Below the pieces are notes generated by a model. The model worked only from the letters and a program-made list of their open reading frames with translations. It was not told the DNA's origin and made no database searches. A DNA stretch of 64,000 bases from an uncultured Schlesneria sp. (GTDB lineage Bacteria; Planctomycetota; Planctomycetia; Planctomycetales; Planctomycetaceae): NCBI GenBank assembly GCA_903904835.1, contig CAIVEI010000133.1, positions 1 through 64,000 of the forward strand, read 5' to 3'. A program made the translations under genes and the position numbers. The number at the start of each line of letters is the position of its first letter. Position 1 is the stretch's first letter. Of this stretch, positions 9,323 to 18,971 are shown piece after piece.

Positions 9323-9479
9323 TATTGCATTGTCAAGACTCAAAGTTTGGGTTGTGTGCCACTGCATCGTCGTCTTCGGAGACGCAGTCTCTTCTCTTCT
9401 TCAAGGCATTCGAAGAGCACTGGGTGACCGAAGACGGTCATCCAGTGGCACCCGAATATTCATATTGGACAATGCACTA
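9323..9479. mobile_element. MITE-like palindromic element (copy A)
   Basis: The element is 157 bp. Its ends are near-perfect inverted repeats: TATTGCATTGTC at 9323-9334 and, on the other strand, TAGTGCATTGTC at 9479-9468. Each half continues as an arm containing TGCCACTG and a GTCTTCGG loop, so the whole can fold into a cruciform with two stem-loops, and CTCTTC/GAAGAG pair in the middle. Bases 9411-9457 match 53292-53338 exactly by eye. No coding capacity. The right terminal TAG is also the stop codon of the dioxygenase gene. Confidence 0.75.
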
Positions 9480-10274
9480 AACGCCAGGGTTCAACAATAA
9501 CTCAGGTAATGCTGCGGAACGCGTTCCCAGCAACGGCAGGTTGTCTGCCGAGCGAAACGTGAAGACAGCAGAATATTTCGTCTCATTCGTCGAATTTCGA
9601 CTCGCCGCATGCAACGTTCGGCAATGGAAGAACAAGACATCCCCCGGTTCCAGCGAGACAAACTTTTTCGTTTCGATGAGTGATGCGTTCTCGGGCAAGT
9701 CTTTGCGAAAAAATAGTTCGGCGTCCAGGCGGTTGTGATCGAGAACCAATTTATGTGATCCAGGAATGACTTGAAGACAGCCGTTTTCTGGCCGTTCCGT
9801 TCCCAAGGCGATCCAGGCATTGATCAATTCGGGACGTTGAAACGACCAGTATCGAATGTCCTGGTGCCAACCGGTCTCGCTGCTGTATCTGGGCTGCTTG
9901 GTCATGATGCAGTTGTGGTGCGCCAGGGGACAGACGACTCGCGGACCCAACAACTGCTGAAGTCGATTCAAGATTTCGGGTCGAATCATCCATTCTGTGA
10001 ACAGGAAGCTTCGACTTTGTGCCTGCTTCAACCGGCGAATCGTTCGCCCCCCTTCGGCGTCCGTTGAGGGAGGTGCGCCGGGGTAGCGTAATTCCGCTTC
10101 GTACTCGACCGGTTCGACATGATCACGCAGGCCAAGCTCGGTGACTTGTCGCATCTTTTTGACATCGGCTTCGCTCACGAGACCGCGAACGACGATGTAT
10201 CCATCTCGCAGAAACCCTTCCAGCTCGTTTTGGCTGAACTGAAGCGATGGCGATACGGGCGAGGCAGACACCAC
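9477..10274 (-). CDS. Phytanoyl-CoA dioxygenase (PhyH) family protein
   Basis: A Fe(II)/2-oxoglutarate-dependent dioxygenase-like protein of about 265 residues. The iron-binding triad is visible as H137-x-D139 (GWHQD) and a distal H222 (TLHAAS). The GSHKL motif after the beta-strand is typical of the family. Substrates range from phytanoyl-CoA to small metabolites, so none can be named. No ATG is available: the GTG at 10274 has GGAG about 10 nt upstream, while a TTG at 10361 would add 29 residues. The TAG stop lies in the terminal repeat of the palindromic element at 9323-9479. Confidence 0.82.
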   Translation of the reverse strand: MVSASPVSPSLQFSQNELEGFLRDGYIVVRGLVSEADVKKMRQVTELGLRDHVEPVEYEAELRYPGAPPSTDAEGGRTIRRLKQAQSRSFLFTEWMIRPEILNRLQQLLGPRVVCPLAHHNCIMTKQPRYSSETGWHQDIRYWSFQRPELINAWIALGTERPENGCLQVIPGSHKLVLDHNRLDAELFFRKDLPENASLIETKKFVSLEPGDVLFFHCRTLHAASRNSTNETKYSAVFTFRSADNLPLLGTRSAALPELLLNPGV

Positions 10275-10459
10275 GTGAAAACACTCCGTTTTTGATTTTT
10301 GAATAACTGGATCTGAATAACTGGATCTTATGAAGCGGTCGAACAAACCTGGCCAGGTCAACCGTTGATTTCGTCCTGATCGAAGCGGGACACTTTACGG
10401 TAGCGACGTGCGGCGTTGACGTCGCACGACACAACGGCTTCCCCAAAGGTTCATCGGTC

Positions 10460-11878
10460 TCAACCCTTAATGTCAAATTCTTTGATTTTGCGATACATCG
10501 TTCGTTCACCGATCCCGAGCATATGAGCGGCTTCTTCCCGCTTGCCGCCAGTAATTTCCAAGGCACACTGGATGTAGTACTTTTCGACTTCCGTGAATGG
10601 TCGGCCAATCAACGAGTCGGCACCGTGAAAATGACCGGGTCCCTCGGCATTGTCAGCCTTCAGGCCCAGCGGGGCAATATCTCCCGGAAGGTCATCGACA
10701 TCAAGGCGACCGTCCTTGTCCAGAATGATCATTCCTTCAAGCGCGTTCCGCAATTCGCGAACGTTTCCCGGCCAGTCATAAGCGATCAACGCCTGCTGAG
10801 CCTGCCGAGTGACGATCGGGATCGGACGGTTGTTACGTGCTGACAGTTGCTTGAGAAACGAATCGACGAGCAACGGTATATCACTGCGGCGTTCGCGAAG
10901 TGGAGGAAGTTCGATCGTGACGACCGCCAGGCGGAAATACAAATCCTTGCGAAACGTCCCCTTCTTGATCCCTTCCTGCATGTCCGCGTTGGTCGCTGCA
11001 ACCACTCGAACGTTGACGTCCATTTCTTCGTTGGCGCCGATCCGTGAAACCTTGCGGTCTTCCAGAACTCGCAACAGCTTAATCTGCGTTGCCATCGGCA
11101 TTTCGCCGACTTCGTCCAGAAACAACGTTCCCCCGTTGGCGTATTCGAATTTGCCAATCCGTTTGCCAATGGCACCCGTGAAGGCTCCTTGTTCATGGCC
11201 GAACAATTCTCCTTCAAGCAGGCTTTCCGGAAGGGCCGAAATGTTCAATGGGACGAACGGTTTGTTTTTGCGTTCGCTGTTCTGATGCAAAGCACGGGCG
11301 GCAAGCTCTTTACCTGTTCCGCTTTCGCCAAGGATTAAAACGGTACTGTCGGTCGGCGCAACACTCCGCAATTTCTCCATGACGCGCTGCATGGCGGGAC
11401 TGTTACCAATCACCCCTTCGTAACCGAATTTTTCGTCCAGTCGTCGGCTCAGTTCCGCATTGTTACGCAGCAGTCGGACTCGGCTGGATGCCTTTTCCAC
11501 CGCATGCCGCAATTCGGTGATATCAAGCGGCTTGGTCAGATACGTGTGTACGCCGTGTTGGCCGGCAGCCACCGCCGTTTTGATTGACGCGTGGCCTGTT
11601 AACAAGATCACTTCGGCATCCGGAAGCTCTTCCTTGGATTTACGGAGAATCTCCAGCCCATCGACTTCGTCCATCATCAGATCGGTGACAATGACGTCGA
11701 AGGTCTGGCTCTCGATCAACGCGACAGCTCGTTTGCCCGAGCCTGCGACGGTGCAGTCATAGCCGACACGTTGCAGGCTTTCGGCTACAGCCTGAGCGTG
11801 AGCCTCATCATCGTCGACTATCAGTACTCGGATCGAAATTCCGGAAAGATCGACAGGGGTACTTTCCTTCCCCGACAT
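10460..11878 (-). CDS. Sigma-54-dependent response regulator (NtrC family)
   Basis: A protein of 472 residues with the full NtrC layout. The receiver domain (about 15-130) has phospho-acceptor D66, T94 and K116. The AAA+ domain has Walker A GESGTGK at 184-190 and the sigma-54-contacting GAFTGA loop at 231-236. A Fis-type helix-turn-helix lies in the last 35 residues ([18 protein letters not shown]). It should activate RpoN-dependent promoters after phosphorylation. The ATG at 11878 has GAGG upstream; a TTG at 11917 would add 13 residues. No histidine kinase gene is adjacent, so it is an orphan regulator here. Confidence 0.95.
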   Translation of the reverse strand: MSGKESTPVDLSGISIRVLIVDDDEAHAQAVAESLQRVGYDCTVAGSGKRAVALIESQTFDVIVTDLMMDEVDGLEILRKSKEELPDAEVILLTGHASIKTAVAAGQHGVHTYLTKPLDITELRHAVEKASSRVRLLRNNAELSRRLDEKFGYEGVIGNSPAMQRVMEKLRSVAPTDSTVLILGESGTGKELAARALHQNSERKNKPFVPLNISALPESLLEGELFGHEQGAFTGAIGKRIGKFEYANGGTLFLDEVGEMPMATQIKLLRVLEDRKVSRIGANEEMDVNVRVVAATNADMQEGIKKGTFRKDLYFRLAVVTIELPPLRERRSDIPLLVDSFLKQLSARNNRPIPIVTRQAQQALIAYDWPGNVRELRNALEGMIILDKDGRLDVDDLPGDIAPLGLKADNAEGPGHFHGADSLIGRPFTEVEKYYIQCALEITGGKREEAAHMLGIGERTMYRKIKEFDIKG

Positions 11879-12049
11879 GCCTGAAGCCTCGTCAAATTCT
11901 ATAGGTTGCGTGGACAAATGCCACGAGATGGATTCGTGACTGCCGAATAGTTTAGGCGGATTACCGGAATAAAACTACCGCTTGACAGGTTCCATTTCGA
12001 GACGGTTTCCAAGACACCGGAGTTCGCTGCTTTCCCTGCGATTGGCGTT

Positions 12050-12593
12050 TAGTAAGTTGTCACGACTTAAAGTTCGGGCCATGCGCCACTTCATCCGAGT
12101 CTTCAGGACTGAAATTTGACTCATTGAGTCAAGTTTCAGGATTTCTACCAAAGTAGCCATTATCGCTCCGAGGCTGTCAGTTTTTGTAAGTTGAGAACGG
12201 TGAGCCACAACCCGTAGCATGGGCTTCAGCCCGTACGAAACAACATCTTGTGCGGGCGAAAGCCCACACTACAAAAACTGACCTTTCCGCGTAATGAGCA
12301 TAGGTCGGAAGCGATTCAAGCGCTGCCGACGCATCGGGACAGATATTCCGTTATTTATTTTTCATGACACTTCTGATTTCGCCCAAAGCGCACGGTTAAT
12401 CGTCGATGTTCTGGAATCCCTCCAGGATTCAGGACTTTTTCCGTCGACATAACCGGTGGTGTCGCTTCGCTCAACCGACCGGCTAATTGCTGCCGTCCCT
12501 CCGGGACAACGAAATGTGCCACGCCAGACTTTCCGTAGAAAATCGTTACCCGCGTTAGGTAGCACCCGAATATTGAGATTGGACGACGCACTA
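12050..12593. repeat. Composite repeat region with ends of the palindromic element
   Basis: A left end TAGTAAGTTGTC at 12050-12061, followed by TTCGGG and GCCACTTCAT, and a right end at 12582-12593 (complement TAGTGCGTCGTC) resemble the termini of the elements at 9323 and 53203. Between them are REP-type palindromes (12214-12270) and another repeat-like stretch around 12450-12520. It may be one element with insertions or two partial copies. It fills the gap between the NtrC-type gene and the PGPGW gene, and no gene is supported in it. The right TAG is the stop codon of the gene at 12591. Confidence 0.5.
12214..12270. repeat. REP/BIME-like palindrome pair
   Basis: GGGCTTCAGCCC is the core of the palindrome at about 12214-12237, followed by a second, TGTGCGGGCGAAAGCCCACA-type palindrome at 12250-12270. 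The same two-part arrangement occurs at 59495-59552. Confidence 0.7.
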
Positions 12594-12929
12594 GTCGATT
12601 TCGCGAGGGGAACCCTTGGTCCCCTGTCGTGCTTTTGCGGCGCGCACACTTAAGTTTTCGAGGTGCCGCCTGGCATATCTCAACCAGTCTTTTGCCCAGA
12701 CAAACTCCGTTGCGAGAATTGCCAACCCCAGCGGAATGACGATGAATGCCGGCCCTGGGAGCACTACCATCGCGATACCGATTAACAAAACGGTCGAGCC
12801 AATGACAAACACAACGACTCGACGGGCCTGCTTCCAAAGCCAGATAACGAAACCAGGAGGCATCGATTCCGGGCGAGTATCCGGATCGTCGGGATCGCGC
12901 CCCGTCGTTTCCGTGCTTGCCCCAGTCAT
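12591..12929 (-). CDS. PGPGW-type small membrane protein
   Basis: A protein of 112 residues with a Pro/Asp-rich head and two closely spaced membrane segments (about 30-75) containing [18 protein letters not shown]. This matches the PGPGW family of putative transmembrane proteins, whose function is unknown. Its ATG overlaps the stop of the upstream enoyl-CoA hydratase gene (ATGA, 12926-12929), so it is translationally coupled to it. Its own TAG stop coincides with the end of a palindromic repeat. Confidence 0.72.
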   Translation of the reverse strand: MTGASTETTGRDPDDPDTRPESMPPGFVIWLWKQARRVVVFVIGSTVLLIGIAMVVLPGPAFIVIPLGLAILATEFVWAKDWLRYARRHLENLSVRAAKARQGTKGSPREID

Positions 12930-13711
12930 TCGCCAGTCCACTGCGCTGGCCGCTTCTGCAAGAATGCCGAGATCCCTTCCTGAGCATCATGTTTCATGGC
13001 ATTCTCGGTCATCACACAGGTTGCACGCTCGTAAGCACTCGTCTCGTCGAGCGCGATTTGATCGTAGAACGCACGTTTACCCAGGCTGATTGTCAACGGG
13101 CTGCTGGCGACGATCGCGTCGGTCATCTCTTTAATCGCGGAGTCGAGATCGGCAGCAGGGACGACTCGATTGATTAGCCCGACTGCCAACGCACGCTCGG
13201 CCGAGATCGGTATCCCCGTCAGCAACATTTCCATCGCGACCTTCGACGGAACCGCTCGCACCAAGGGAACCATCGGCGTCGAACAGAACAGCCCGATCTT
13301 GACCCCCGGTGTCGCAAAGCGAGCCTCGGTAACAGCAACCGCCAGATCGCAGGCAGCGACCAACTGGCAACCCGCGGCAGTCGCCAATCCTTGAACTCGT
13401 GCAATGACCGGCTGCGGAAGTTTTCTGATTTTCTGCATAACGCTGGAACATCGCGCGAACAATGATGAGTATTCGGCTTCGGAACGACCGACCATTTCGC
13501 CCAGATCATGTCCTGAACAGAAAACGGAACCGGCCGCAGCCAGGACCACAACGCGAGATGCCTGGTCATGAGCAATTCGATCCAGCTCGGTACCAAGTTC
13601 AGTCAGCATCGACTCGGAAAGCGCATTTCGACGTTCCGGTCGATTCAGGGTCAGTCTGGTCACTCCGGAATCTGATTCCACCAATAGCATTATTCGTCTC
13701 GCAACCGGCAT
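12926..13711 (-). CDS. Enoyl-CoA hydratase/isomerase family protein
   Basis: A crotonase-fold protein of 261 residues. The CoA/oxyanion segments are visible: RRNALSESM near residue 22, CSGHDLGEM near 65, and a second oxyanion region with [15 protein letters not shown] near 112. The usual catalytic Glu positions are not clear, so hydratase, isomerase or another crotonase activity remain possible. The ATG at 13711 is used; an ATG 21 nt downstream is an alternative. It is the first gene of a two-gene unit with the membrane protein at 12591. Confidence 0.9.
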   Translation of the reverse strand: MPVARRIMLLVESDSGVTRLTLNRPERRNALSESMLTELGTELDRIAHDQASRVVVLAAAGSVFCSGHDLGEMVGRSEAEYSSLFARCSSVMQKIRKLPQPVIARVQGLATAAGCQLVAACDLAVAVTEARFATPGVKIGLFCSTPMVPLVRAVPSKVAMEMLLTGIPISAERALAVGLINRVVPAADLDSAIKEMTDAIVASSPLTISLGKRAFYDQIALDETSAYERATCVMTENAMKHDAQEGISAFLQKRPAQWTGE

Positions 13712-13850
13712 TCAGGATTCATTTTTCAGGCTCACATTGAACGATATCTTATCGATTTCTCAAACAAGGGCCGTATGTAAAACGAAACCGAACAGGGACT
13801 CCGTTCGAATTATGCGACCCTTGTCAATCGAGCGATGCCCATCGAGACGT

Positions 13851-14720
13851 TCAACCAGCCTTCACAATCGGATTTGTCAATGTTCCGATCCCCGTGATTT
13901 CAATACTCGAAACATCACCATTGATGAGTGTGAAATTATCCGGTGGAACAATGCCGGTCCCCGTCAACAAAAACGCACCGCTGACGAGATCATTTTCTCG
14001 TGTCAGCCAATCGACCAGCTCATCAAATTCCCGTTTCATCTGACTGAGGTCAGTCTCACCCGTGAAGACAACCGTCCCCTGACGTTCGATCGACAGGCGT
14101 ATTTTCGTCGCAGCACGGTCGACCGGCTTTTCGGGAATCAAAACGAATGGCCCCAATCCGCAACAACCGTTATAGACCTTTGCCTGCGGAAGATAGAGCG
14201 GGTTTTCTCCCTCAATGTCACGTGCAGACATGTCGTTTCCGACGGTAAACCCGACAAGCTTCTTCGCGGGAGAAATCACCAGCGCGAGTTCCGGTTCAGG
14301 AACACTCCAATTGCTGTCGGCACGAACTCGTAAAGGCTCGCCCGGTCCCGAAACCCGATTCGGCGTCGCCTTAAAGAAGATCTCCGGGCGAGGGGCCGTA
14401 TAAACCCGGTCATAATGCGAGGCACCCGTCTCGGACTCCTGCATCCGGGCGACCTGGCTTCGTTTGTAAGTCACGCCTGCCGCCCAAACTTCCTGCCGGT
14501 CAATCGGCGCAACAACCGTCACCAGTCGCGGATCAAGCAACGGGGCTTTGGAATCAATCAGGAACCGAGCCAGCCCGATCGGATCAGGCGAATTCAACAC
14601 GTCCATCAAACTACGGGCATGGTCCACCTGGGTCAGATCCAGCAACCGGAATTGTCCGTCGTCTTCCACCACGGCAACTCGATTCGAACCATCGGCCAAA
14701 CGAAGCTTGGCAAGACGCAT
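13851..14720 (-). CDS. Fumarylacetoacetate hydrolase family protein
   Basis: A protein of 289 residues with the FAH catalytic fold in the C-terminal two thirds: [37 protein letters not shown] and [10 protein letters not shown]. Members hydrolyse or isomerise 2-oxo acids, as in aromatic or sugar-acid degradation. Glu and Asp residues in EPELA and NDMSARD fit the divalent metal site. The ATG at 14720 follows GGGGGAAT; earlier in-frame starts give an implausible hydrophobic extension. No pathway partner is adjacent. Confidence 0.88.
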   Translation of the reverse strand: MRLAKLRLADGSNRVAVVEDDGQFRLLDLTQVDHARSLMDVLNSPDPIGLARFLIDSKAPLLDPRLVTVVAPIDRQEVWAAGVTYKRSQVARMQESETGASHYDRVYTAPRPEIFFKATPNRVSGPGEPLRVRADSNWSVPEPELALVISPAKKLVGFTVGNDMSARDIEGENPLYLPQAKVYNGCCGLGPFVLIPEKPVDRAATKIRLSIERQGTVVFTGETDLSQMKREFDELVDWLTRENDLVSGAFLLTGTGIVPPDNFTLINGDVSSIEITGIGTLTNPIVKAG

Positions 14721-15275
14721 AACAATTCCCCCAACAATGCACGCCCCAACACAAATACCAACCGCAAAAAAAGGATCGCAGAACCACCCCCACACCGCAA
14801 GTATTCTTTGTGCGCGTCGGGTCATGGGATTAGAATAGGGGAGTCGCTTTCGCGTTGTGGCACTGATTCGCTGCGTTTTCTTCGTTTTCGCGTTGCGACT
14901 TTGAATTCGTACTACTGTCGAACACGACGAGCCACATTCTGTAGCTGCGGCTTCCAGCCGCAGATTTAATAATAGGACGGAGGCTGGAAGCCTCCGCTAC
15001 AAAATCCGCTACAAAAACCGACAGCCTCTCCGCCCCTTCGCCCGAAACCTCTTCGCTTTTCAGGGCTGTTTTGTTGGAAAAATCACTATAAATCGTCCCA
15101 TATCCCGCCCGCACGTGAACTCCCGTTTCCGAAGCTTTGCCTGATTTTTTGGGAATTCGTGACAAACCAGTTTTCCATATGCGAATTAGCCGATATATTC
15201 ATGGATTGTACAGGTACTGTGCTGAATGGATTCTTGTGAGATCGTCACGCGTTTCAGTCGGGAGAATTGTTCTCA
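14721..15275. repeat. Intergenic gap with two REP-type hairpins
   Basis: CTGCGGCT-tcc-AGCCGCAG at 14945-14963 and GGAGGCT-gga-AGCCTCC at 14979-14995 are perfect short hairpins of the same style as those at 12214 and 39277. The remainder separates two divergently transcribed genes and presumably carries both promoters. No gene seen. Confidence 0.6.
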
Positions 15276-17549
15276 ATGTTTCATCATCCTTCCTGGAAGA
15301 TTGGCATTTTTTACCGCTGTGCGTTGGCGACGTATTTCGTGGCGGCTTCAGTGGCTTTCGCGTCAGATCAAGCTCCGAATCAAAAATCGGACCATTGGGC
15401 ATTTCAACCTGTGATTCGACATTCGGTCCCGGATATGGAATCGAATACTGTTGCAACTTTCCAGAATCCGATTGATGCCTTCATCGCCGCTCAACTTCAA
15501 AAGCATAGTAAGGCTCTTTCAGCGCCTGCCGATCGAACCACGCTGTTGCGACGAATCACATTCGATCTGATCGGATTGCCTCCGACTCCTGAAGAGGTTT
15601 CTGAATTTCTTGCAGACACAAGTCCCGATGCCTTCGATCGGGTTGTTGATCGGCTGCTAAGCAATCCCCATTACGGCGAAGCCTGGGGTCGAAACTGGCT
15701 CGACGTTGTCCGTTTTGCAGAAACAGCCGGGTTTAAAGAAGACCCGATTCGACCAACCGCATACACGTACCGCGATTACGTGATCCGGGCTTATAACCGT
15801 GATGTTCCCTTCGATCGATTTGTGCTCGATCAATTTGCGGGCGACGAACTGTATCCTGATGATGCGGAATCGCTGGCCGCGACCGGATATTGTCGGATGT
15901 GGCCGGATGAAAGTAACGCTTCGAATATTCTCCTGGCGCGCCAAATGTCGCTCGACGATCTGACCGGAAATGTCGGTGCTGCATTTCTGGGACTGTCGAT
16001 CGGATGTGCCCAATGTCACGATCATAAATTCGATCCGTTGTTGCAAACCGACTTTTACCAGTTGCAAGCGTTTTTTTCAGGGATTGTGCTTGAAGACAAA
16101 GTCCCCGTGGGAACGCACGAGGATTTGGTCGAATACCGTCGCGAAGAACGGGCTTGGCTCGACGAAACAGCGGAATTGCGTCGTGAATTGAATTTATTGG
16201 AACGACCCGCCAGGGTCAAAATGCAGGGGGAGCGTCGCATGAAGTTCCCTCCTGAAGTCCTGGAAGCACTCGACACGTGCGCCGAAGACCGCACGACAAT
16301 GCAGCGGCAACTTGCCTTCTGGAGTGCACGTCAGATGGGGGTGAAGGAAGACGACATTCCCAAGCATCTCGATGACGCTGCGAAGGTCCGTCGTCTGGAA
16401 GTCATCAAACTGATGGAAGAAGCTCGGAAACGACAACCTCGTCCAAAACAAGACGCAAGTGTGATGGCGGTCGCTGAGCTGACATGCACACCGCCGGTCA
16501 CTCACCGGATGGAATCGGGTAGCTACGACAAACCTCGCGAGGTACTTGAACCACATTATCCCGTCGTGTTACGGAGTAGCCCGGCGCAGAACCCGCCTTC
16601 GTTTACGCCGCCGAGCAATCGGACGTCGGGACGTCGTACCGAACTGGCACGATGGCTGGCGTCGGCCGATCATCCGCTGACTCACCGGGTCTGGGTGAAT
16701 CGAATCTGGCAAGGGCACTTCGGTCAGGGATTGGTCTCAAATGCGAACGACTTTGGCACCCAGACGCAAGCTCCAACGCAACCAGAACTTCTCGATTGGC
16801 TGACGACGGAGTTTATTCGACAGGGATTCCATTCAAAGCGTCTGCATCGGCAAGTTGTTTTGTCCGCCACGTACCGACAGCGATCGGATGAATCACCGGT
16901 TGAAGGAGTTGCTGCGAATGAATCATCGCAGTCAAACACGACTGACTATTCGCACTTCATGCGGCAAAGGCTGTCATCGGAACGGATTCGCGATGCATGG
17001 CTTGTCGCTTCAGGGACGTTTAACGACACGATGTACGGACCTGGCACAAGACCTGAGTTGCCACCGAATTTCAGTAGTTACGAATGGAAAGTAAGCGAGC
17101 CTGCTCAGCAGGTTCGGCGTTCGGTTTACCTGTTTGCAAAACGGAATCTCCCGTACCCGATGATGGCCGCATTCGATTTTCCTGACATGCACGAGTCTTG
17201 TGGTTGTCGGACAAAGACGACAATTGCGCCTCAGGCTTTGATGCTGCTTAACGACCGCATCATCCTGAAAGCGGCGGTGCAATTGGCGACTCGTGCGCAG
17301 GAAGAATCGACATCCGCAGACCCTGCTGCCAAAATTCAAAGGGCGTGGCAAATTATTTTTGGCCATCCCGCGAATGATCGCGAAATTCAAACGGCACTCA
17401 AGTTCGTTTCCGAACAGCGGGAAATCCTTGCCAATTCACCGGCAGCAAAGTCGGAAACCACGACACCGCAAGCGAGTTTCGAAGAGGACGCTTTTGCGGA
17501 TCTCTGTCACGCCATGCTGAACACGAACGCGTTTCTGTTTGTTGAATAA
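15276..17549 (+). CDS. Secreted DUF1549/DUF1553 protein (solitary)
   Basis: A protein of 757 residues. A signal peptide ends near AFASDQAP (about residue 30). The DUF1549 region contains DLIGLPPTPEEVSEF and the conserved CAQCHDHKFDP, a CxxCH at about 245-249 that could bind heme. DUF1553 covers the C-terminal part (RRTELARWLASADHPLTHR through the MLLNDR and ANDREIQTAL segments). The amino-terminal cytochrome-like domain found in many relatives is absent. The ATG at 15276 has GGGAGA upstream. These proteins are abundant in planctomycetes and have no established function. Unlike the locus at 47353, no DUF1501 gene follows. Confidence 0.9.
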   Translation: MFHHPSWKIGIFYRCALATYFVAASVAFASDQAPNQKSDHWAFQPVIRHSVPDMESNTVATFQNPIDAFIAAQLQKHSKALSAPADRTTLLRRITFDLIGLPPTPEEVSEFLADTSPDAFDRVVDRLLSNPHYGEAWGRNWLDVVRFAETAGFKEDPIRPTAYTYRDYVIRAYNRDVPFDRFVLDQFAGDELYPDDAESLAATGYCRMWPDESNASNILLARQMSLDDLTGNVGAAFLGLSIGCAQCHDHKFDPLLQTDFYQLQAFFSGIVLEDKVPVGTHEDLVEYRREERAWLDETAELRRELNLLERPARVKMQGERRMKFPPEVLEALDTCAEDRTTMQRQLAFWSARQMGVKEDDIPKHLDDAAKVRRLEVIKLMEEARKRQPRPKQDASVMAVAELTCTPPVTHRMESGSYDKPREVLEPHYPVVLRSSPAQNPPSFTPPSNRTSGRRTELARWLASADHPLTHRVWVNRIWQGHFGQGLVSNANDFGTQTQAPTQPELLDWLTTEFIRQGFHSKRLHRQVVLSATYRQRSDESPVEGVAANESSQSNTTDYSHFMRQRLSSERIRDAWLVASGTFNDTMYGPGTRPELPPNFSSYEWKVSEPAQQVRRSVYLFAKRNLPYPMMAAFDFPDMHESCGCRTKTTIAPQALMLLNDRIILKAAVQLATRAQEESTSADPAAKIQRAWQIIFGHPANDREIQTALKFVSEQREILANSPAAKSETTTPQASFEEDAFADLCHAMLNTNAFLFVE

Positions 17550-17568
17550 AAGGTTTCATGCAGTGGAA

Positions 17569-18096
17569 TTAATCGAGCGGTGCGAGACCATGCTTGCGAC
17601 GTTCCTCATTCAGCCACAAAAAGGCTCGTGGTTCCTTCTTCAATAACTTCACGATTTGCGACGTTGTACATGCGAGTTGTTCGGCGGTACCCGGCAGATG
17701 AGCGTGTCGGGAATACAGGACATCAAGCACCTCCGCAAGCAGCACCGGGAAATCGTCGTGATCTGGATTAATGCCGATCCGACTTCCGTGACACCTCGAC
17801 TGCCAAAGCGGTGTTGGAGCGGCTTCTGCCAGTGACGCCGATCGAACACCGAGTGCCAGATTCATGCGCAATCGTTTGACGGCGTTGCGATGATTATCGA
17901 ACTGACTGCGTCGTTCTGCCGCCTGACCTTCGATCCCTGTCGGAATGTGACGAATGACCACAGCCGATTCGGTCTTGTTTCGATGCTGGCCTCCCGGCCC
18001 CCGTCGTCGTTCGTGTCGGATCTCGCAGTCGCGTAACAACAGTTCTGCCGGAATCGTCGCGGGATGTTCTTGGTTTTCCGGCAGGATTTCAGTCAT
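17569..18096 (-). CDS. Class I release factor-like protein with GGQ domain
   Basis: A protein of 175 residues consisting essentially of the RF-1 peptidyl-hydrolase domain. The motif RRGPGGQHRNKTESAV places GGQ at 35-37, which in release factors triggers peptidyl-tRNA hydrolysis. There is no stop-codon recognition domain, so it resembles ribosome-rescue factors (ArfB/YaeJ class) or PrfH-like proteins, though the basic C-terminal tail of ArfB is not evident. The ATG at 18096 has AGGA close by. It lies 39 nt after rsmD and is probably cotranscribed. Confidence 0.85.
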   Translation of the reverse strand: MTEILPENQEHPATIPAELLLRDCEIRHERRRGPGGQHRNKTESAVVIRHIPTGIEGQAAERRSQFDNHRNAVKRLRMNLALGVRSASLAEAAPTPLWQSRCHGSRIGINPDHDDFPVLLAEVLDVLYSRHAHLPGTAEQLACTTSQIVKLLKKEPRAFLWLNEERRKHGLAPLD

Positions 18097-18135
18097 GTTC
18101 CTGGTCTTTGATGACTCTGACTCAATTCACGTTGA

Positions 18136-18783
18136 TTACTTTGGCGTCTGATCTTTGTCATCCGTCTCTGCATCAGCGGCGTCGGCGTCCATCGGAGCGA
18201 GCAGATCGAGCCTTTTTCGCATCAGGTGAATATCCATACTTGCGATGGTCAAGACTTGTGAGGTCTCCCAGGCAAGCGGCATGATGAACTTGGCTTCCGT
18301 TGGAGTTCGAACGACGAGCAGTGCATTATCGCTGGTCAGTTCCGGGCGAGTCAGGCGGTCGAGTGACCGATAGAGCAGCTTACCCGGATGCAGGTCTTTT
18401 TCGATCATGGCATACGGAGGATCAAAAAAAACGACATCGTACGGATACCAGTTTCCCCCTTGAGCCTTGAACGAACATCGCAGACAGTCGACTCGCCAGC
18501 ACAATGTCCGGTCTTCGACTTTCAGCATTTCGACGTTTTTGACCAGCAACTCGTGAGCACGGTGGTCCTGTTCACAGAAGACGACACTGGCGGCGCCACG
18601 ACTTAACGATTCGAATCCAAGTGTCCCTGTCCCCGAATAAATGTCGAGCACTTTACTGCCGGGCAGCCGATGCCGAATGTGGTCGAACAGCATCACCTTC
18701 GCTCGATCAATGATCGGGCGCGTGGTCAGACCGGGATTGGTCAGTAATGTTCGTCGACGAAATTGTCCGGCAATAATTCGCAT
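18136..18783 (-). CDS. rsmD: 16S rRNA (guanine966-N2)-methyltransferase
   Basis: A protein of 215 residues starting with the family signature MRIIAGQFRRR. The SAM-binding motif VLDIYSGTGTLGFE is at about 45-58 and the catalytic DPPY tetrad at 121-124. It methylates G966 of 16S rRNA during 30S assembly. The C-terminus carries a short Asp-rich tail beyond the domain. It lies downstream of ftsK in the minus-strand block. Confidence 0.95.
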   Translation of the reverse strand: MRIIAGQFRRRTLLTNPGLTTRPIIDRAKVMLFDHIRHRLPGSKVLDIYSGTGTLGFESLSRGAASVVFCEQDHRAHELLVKNVEMLKVEDRTLCWRVDCLRCSFKAQGGNWYPYDVVFFDPPYAMIEKDLHPGKLLYRSLDRLTRPELTSDNALLVVRTPTEAKFIMPLAWETSQVLTIASMDIHLMRKRLDLLAPMDADAADAETDDKDQTPK

Positions 18784-18971
18784 GCAAAGTCTTTCGGTGA
18801 AGGCGGCTCGCCGTACGTAGTCAGCGTATCGGACGAGAGGGACTTATGGGACCAATTGGACTGACAGGAGACATAAGTCACATCAGGAACTTGCAACGTT
18901 TGCCTTTCATTGCTTCATCGGCAAAGCAGTTTGGCGGAACGACGCATTTCCTATTCTGCGGTATCTCGCGA

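Noticed and set aside
9441-9470. TGGCAC-type sigma-54 promoter in the palindromic elements
   Set aside because: TGGCAC is present but the required GC about 10 nt downstream is missing; the sequence is explained by the palindrome arms.
12355-12990. Minus-strand frame of 211 codons
   Set aside because: Lies across repeats and out of frame with the PGPGW protein; no domain.
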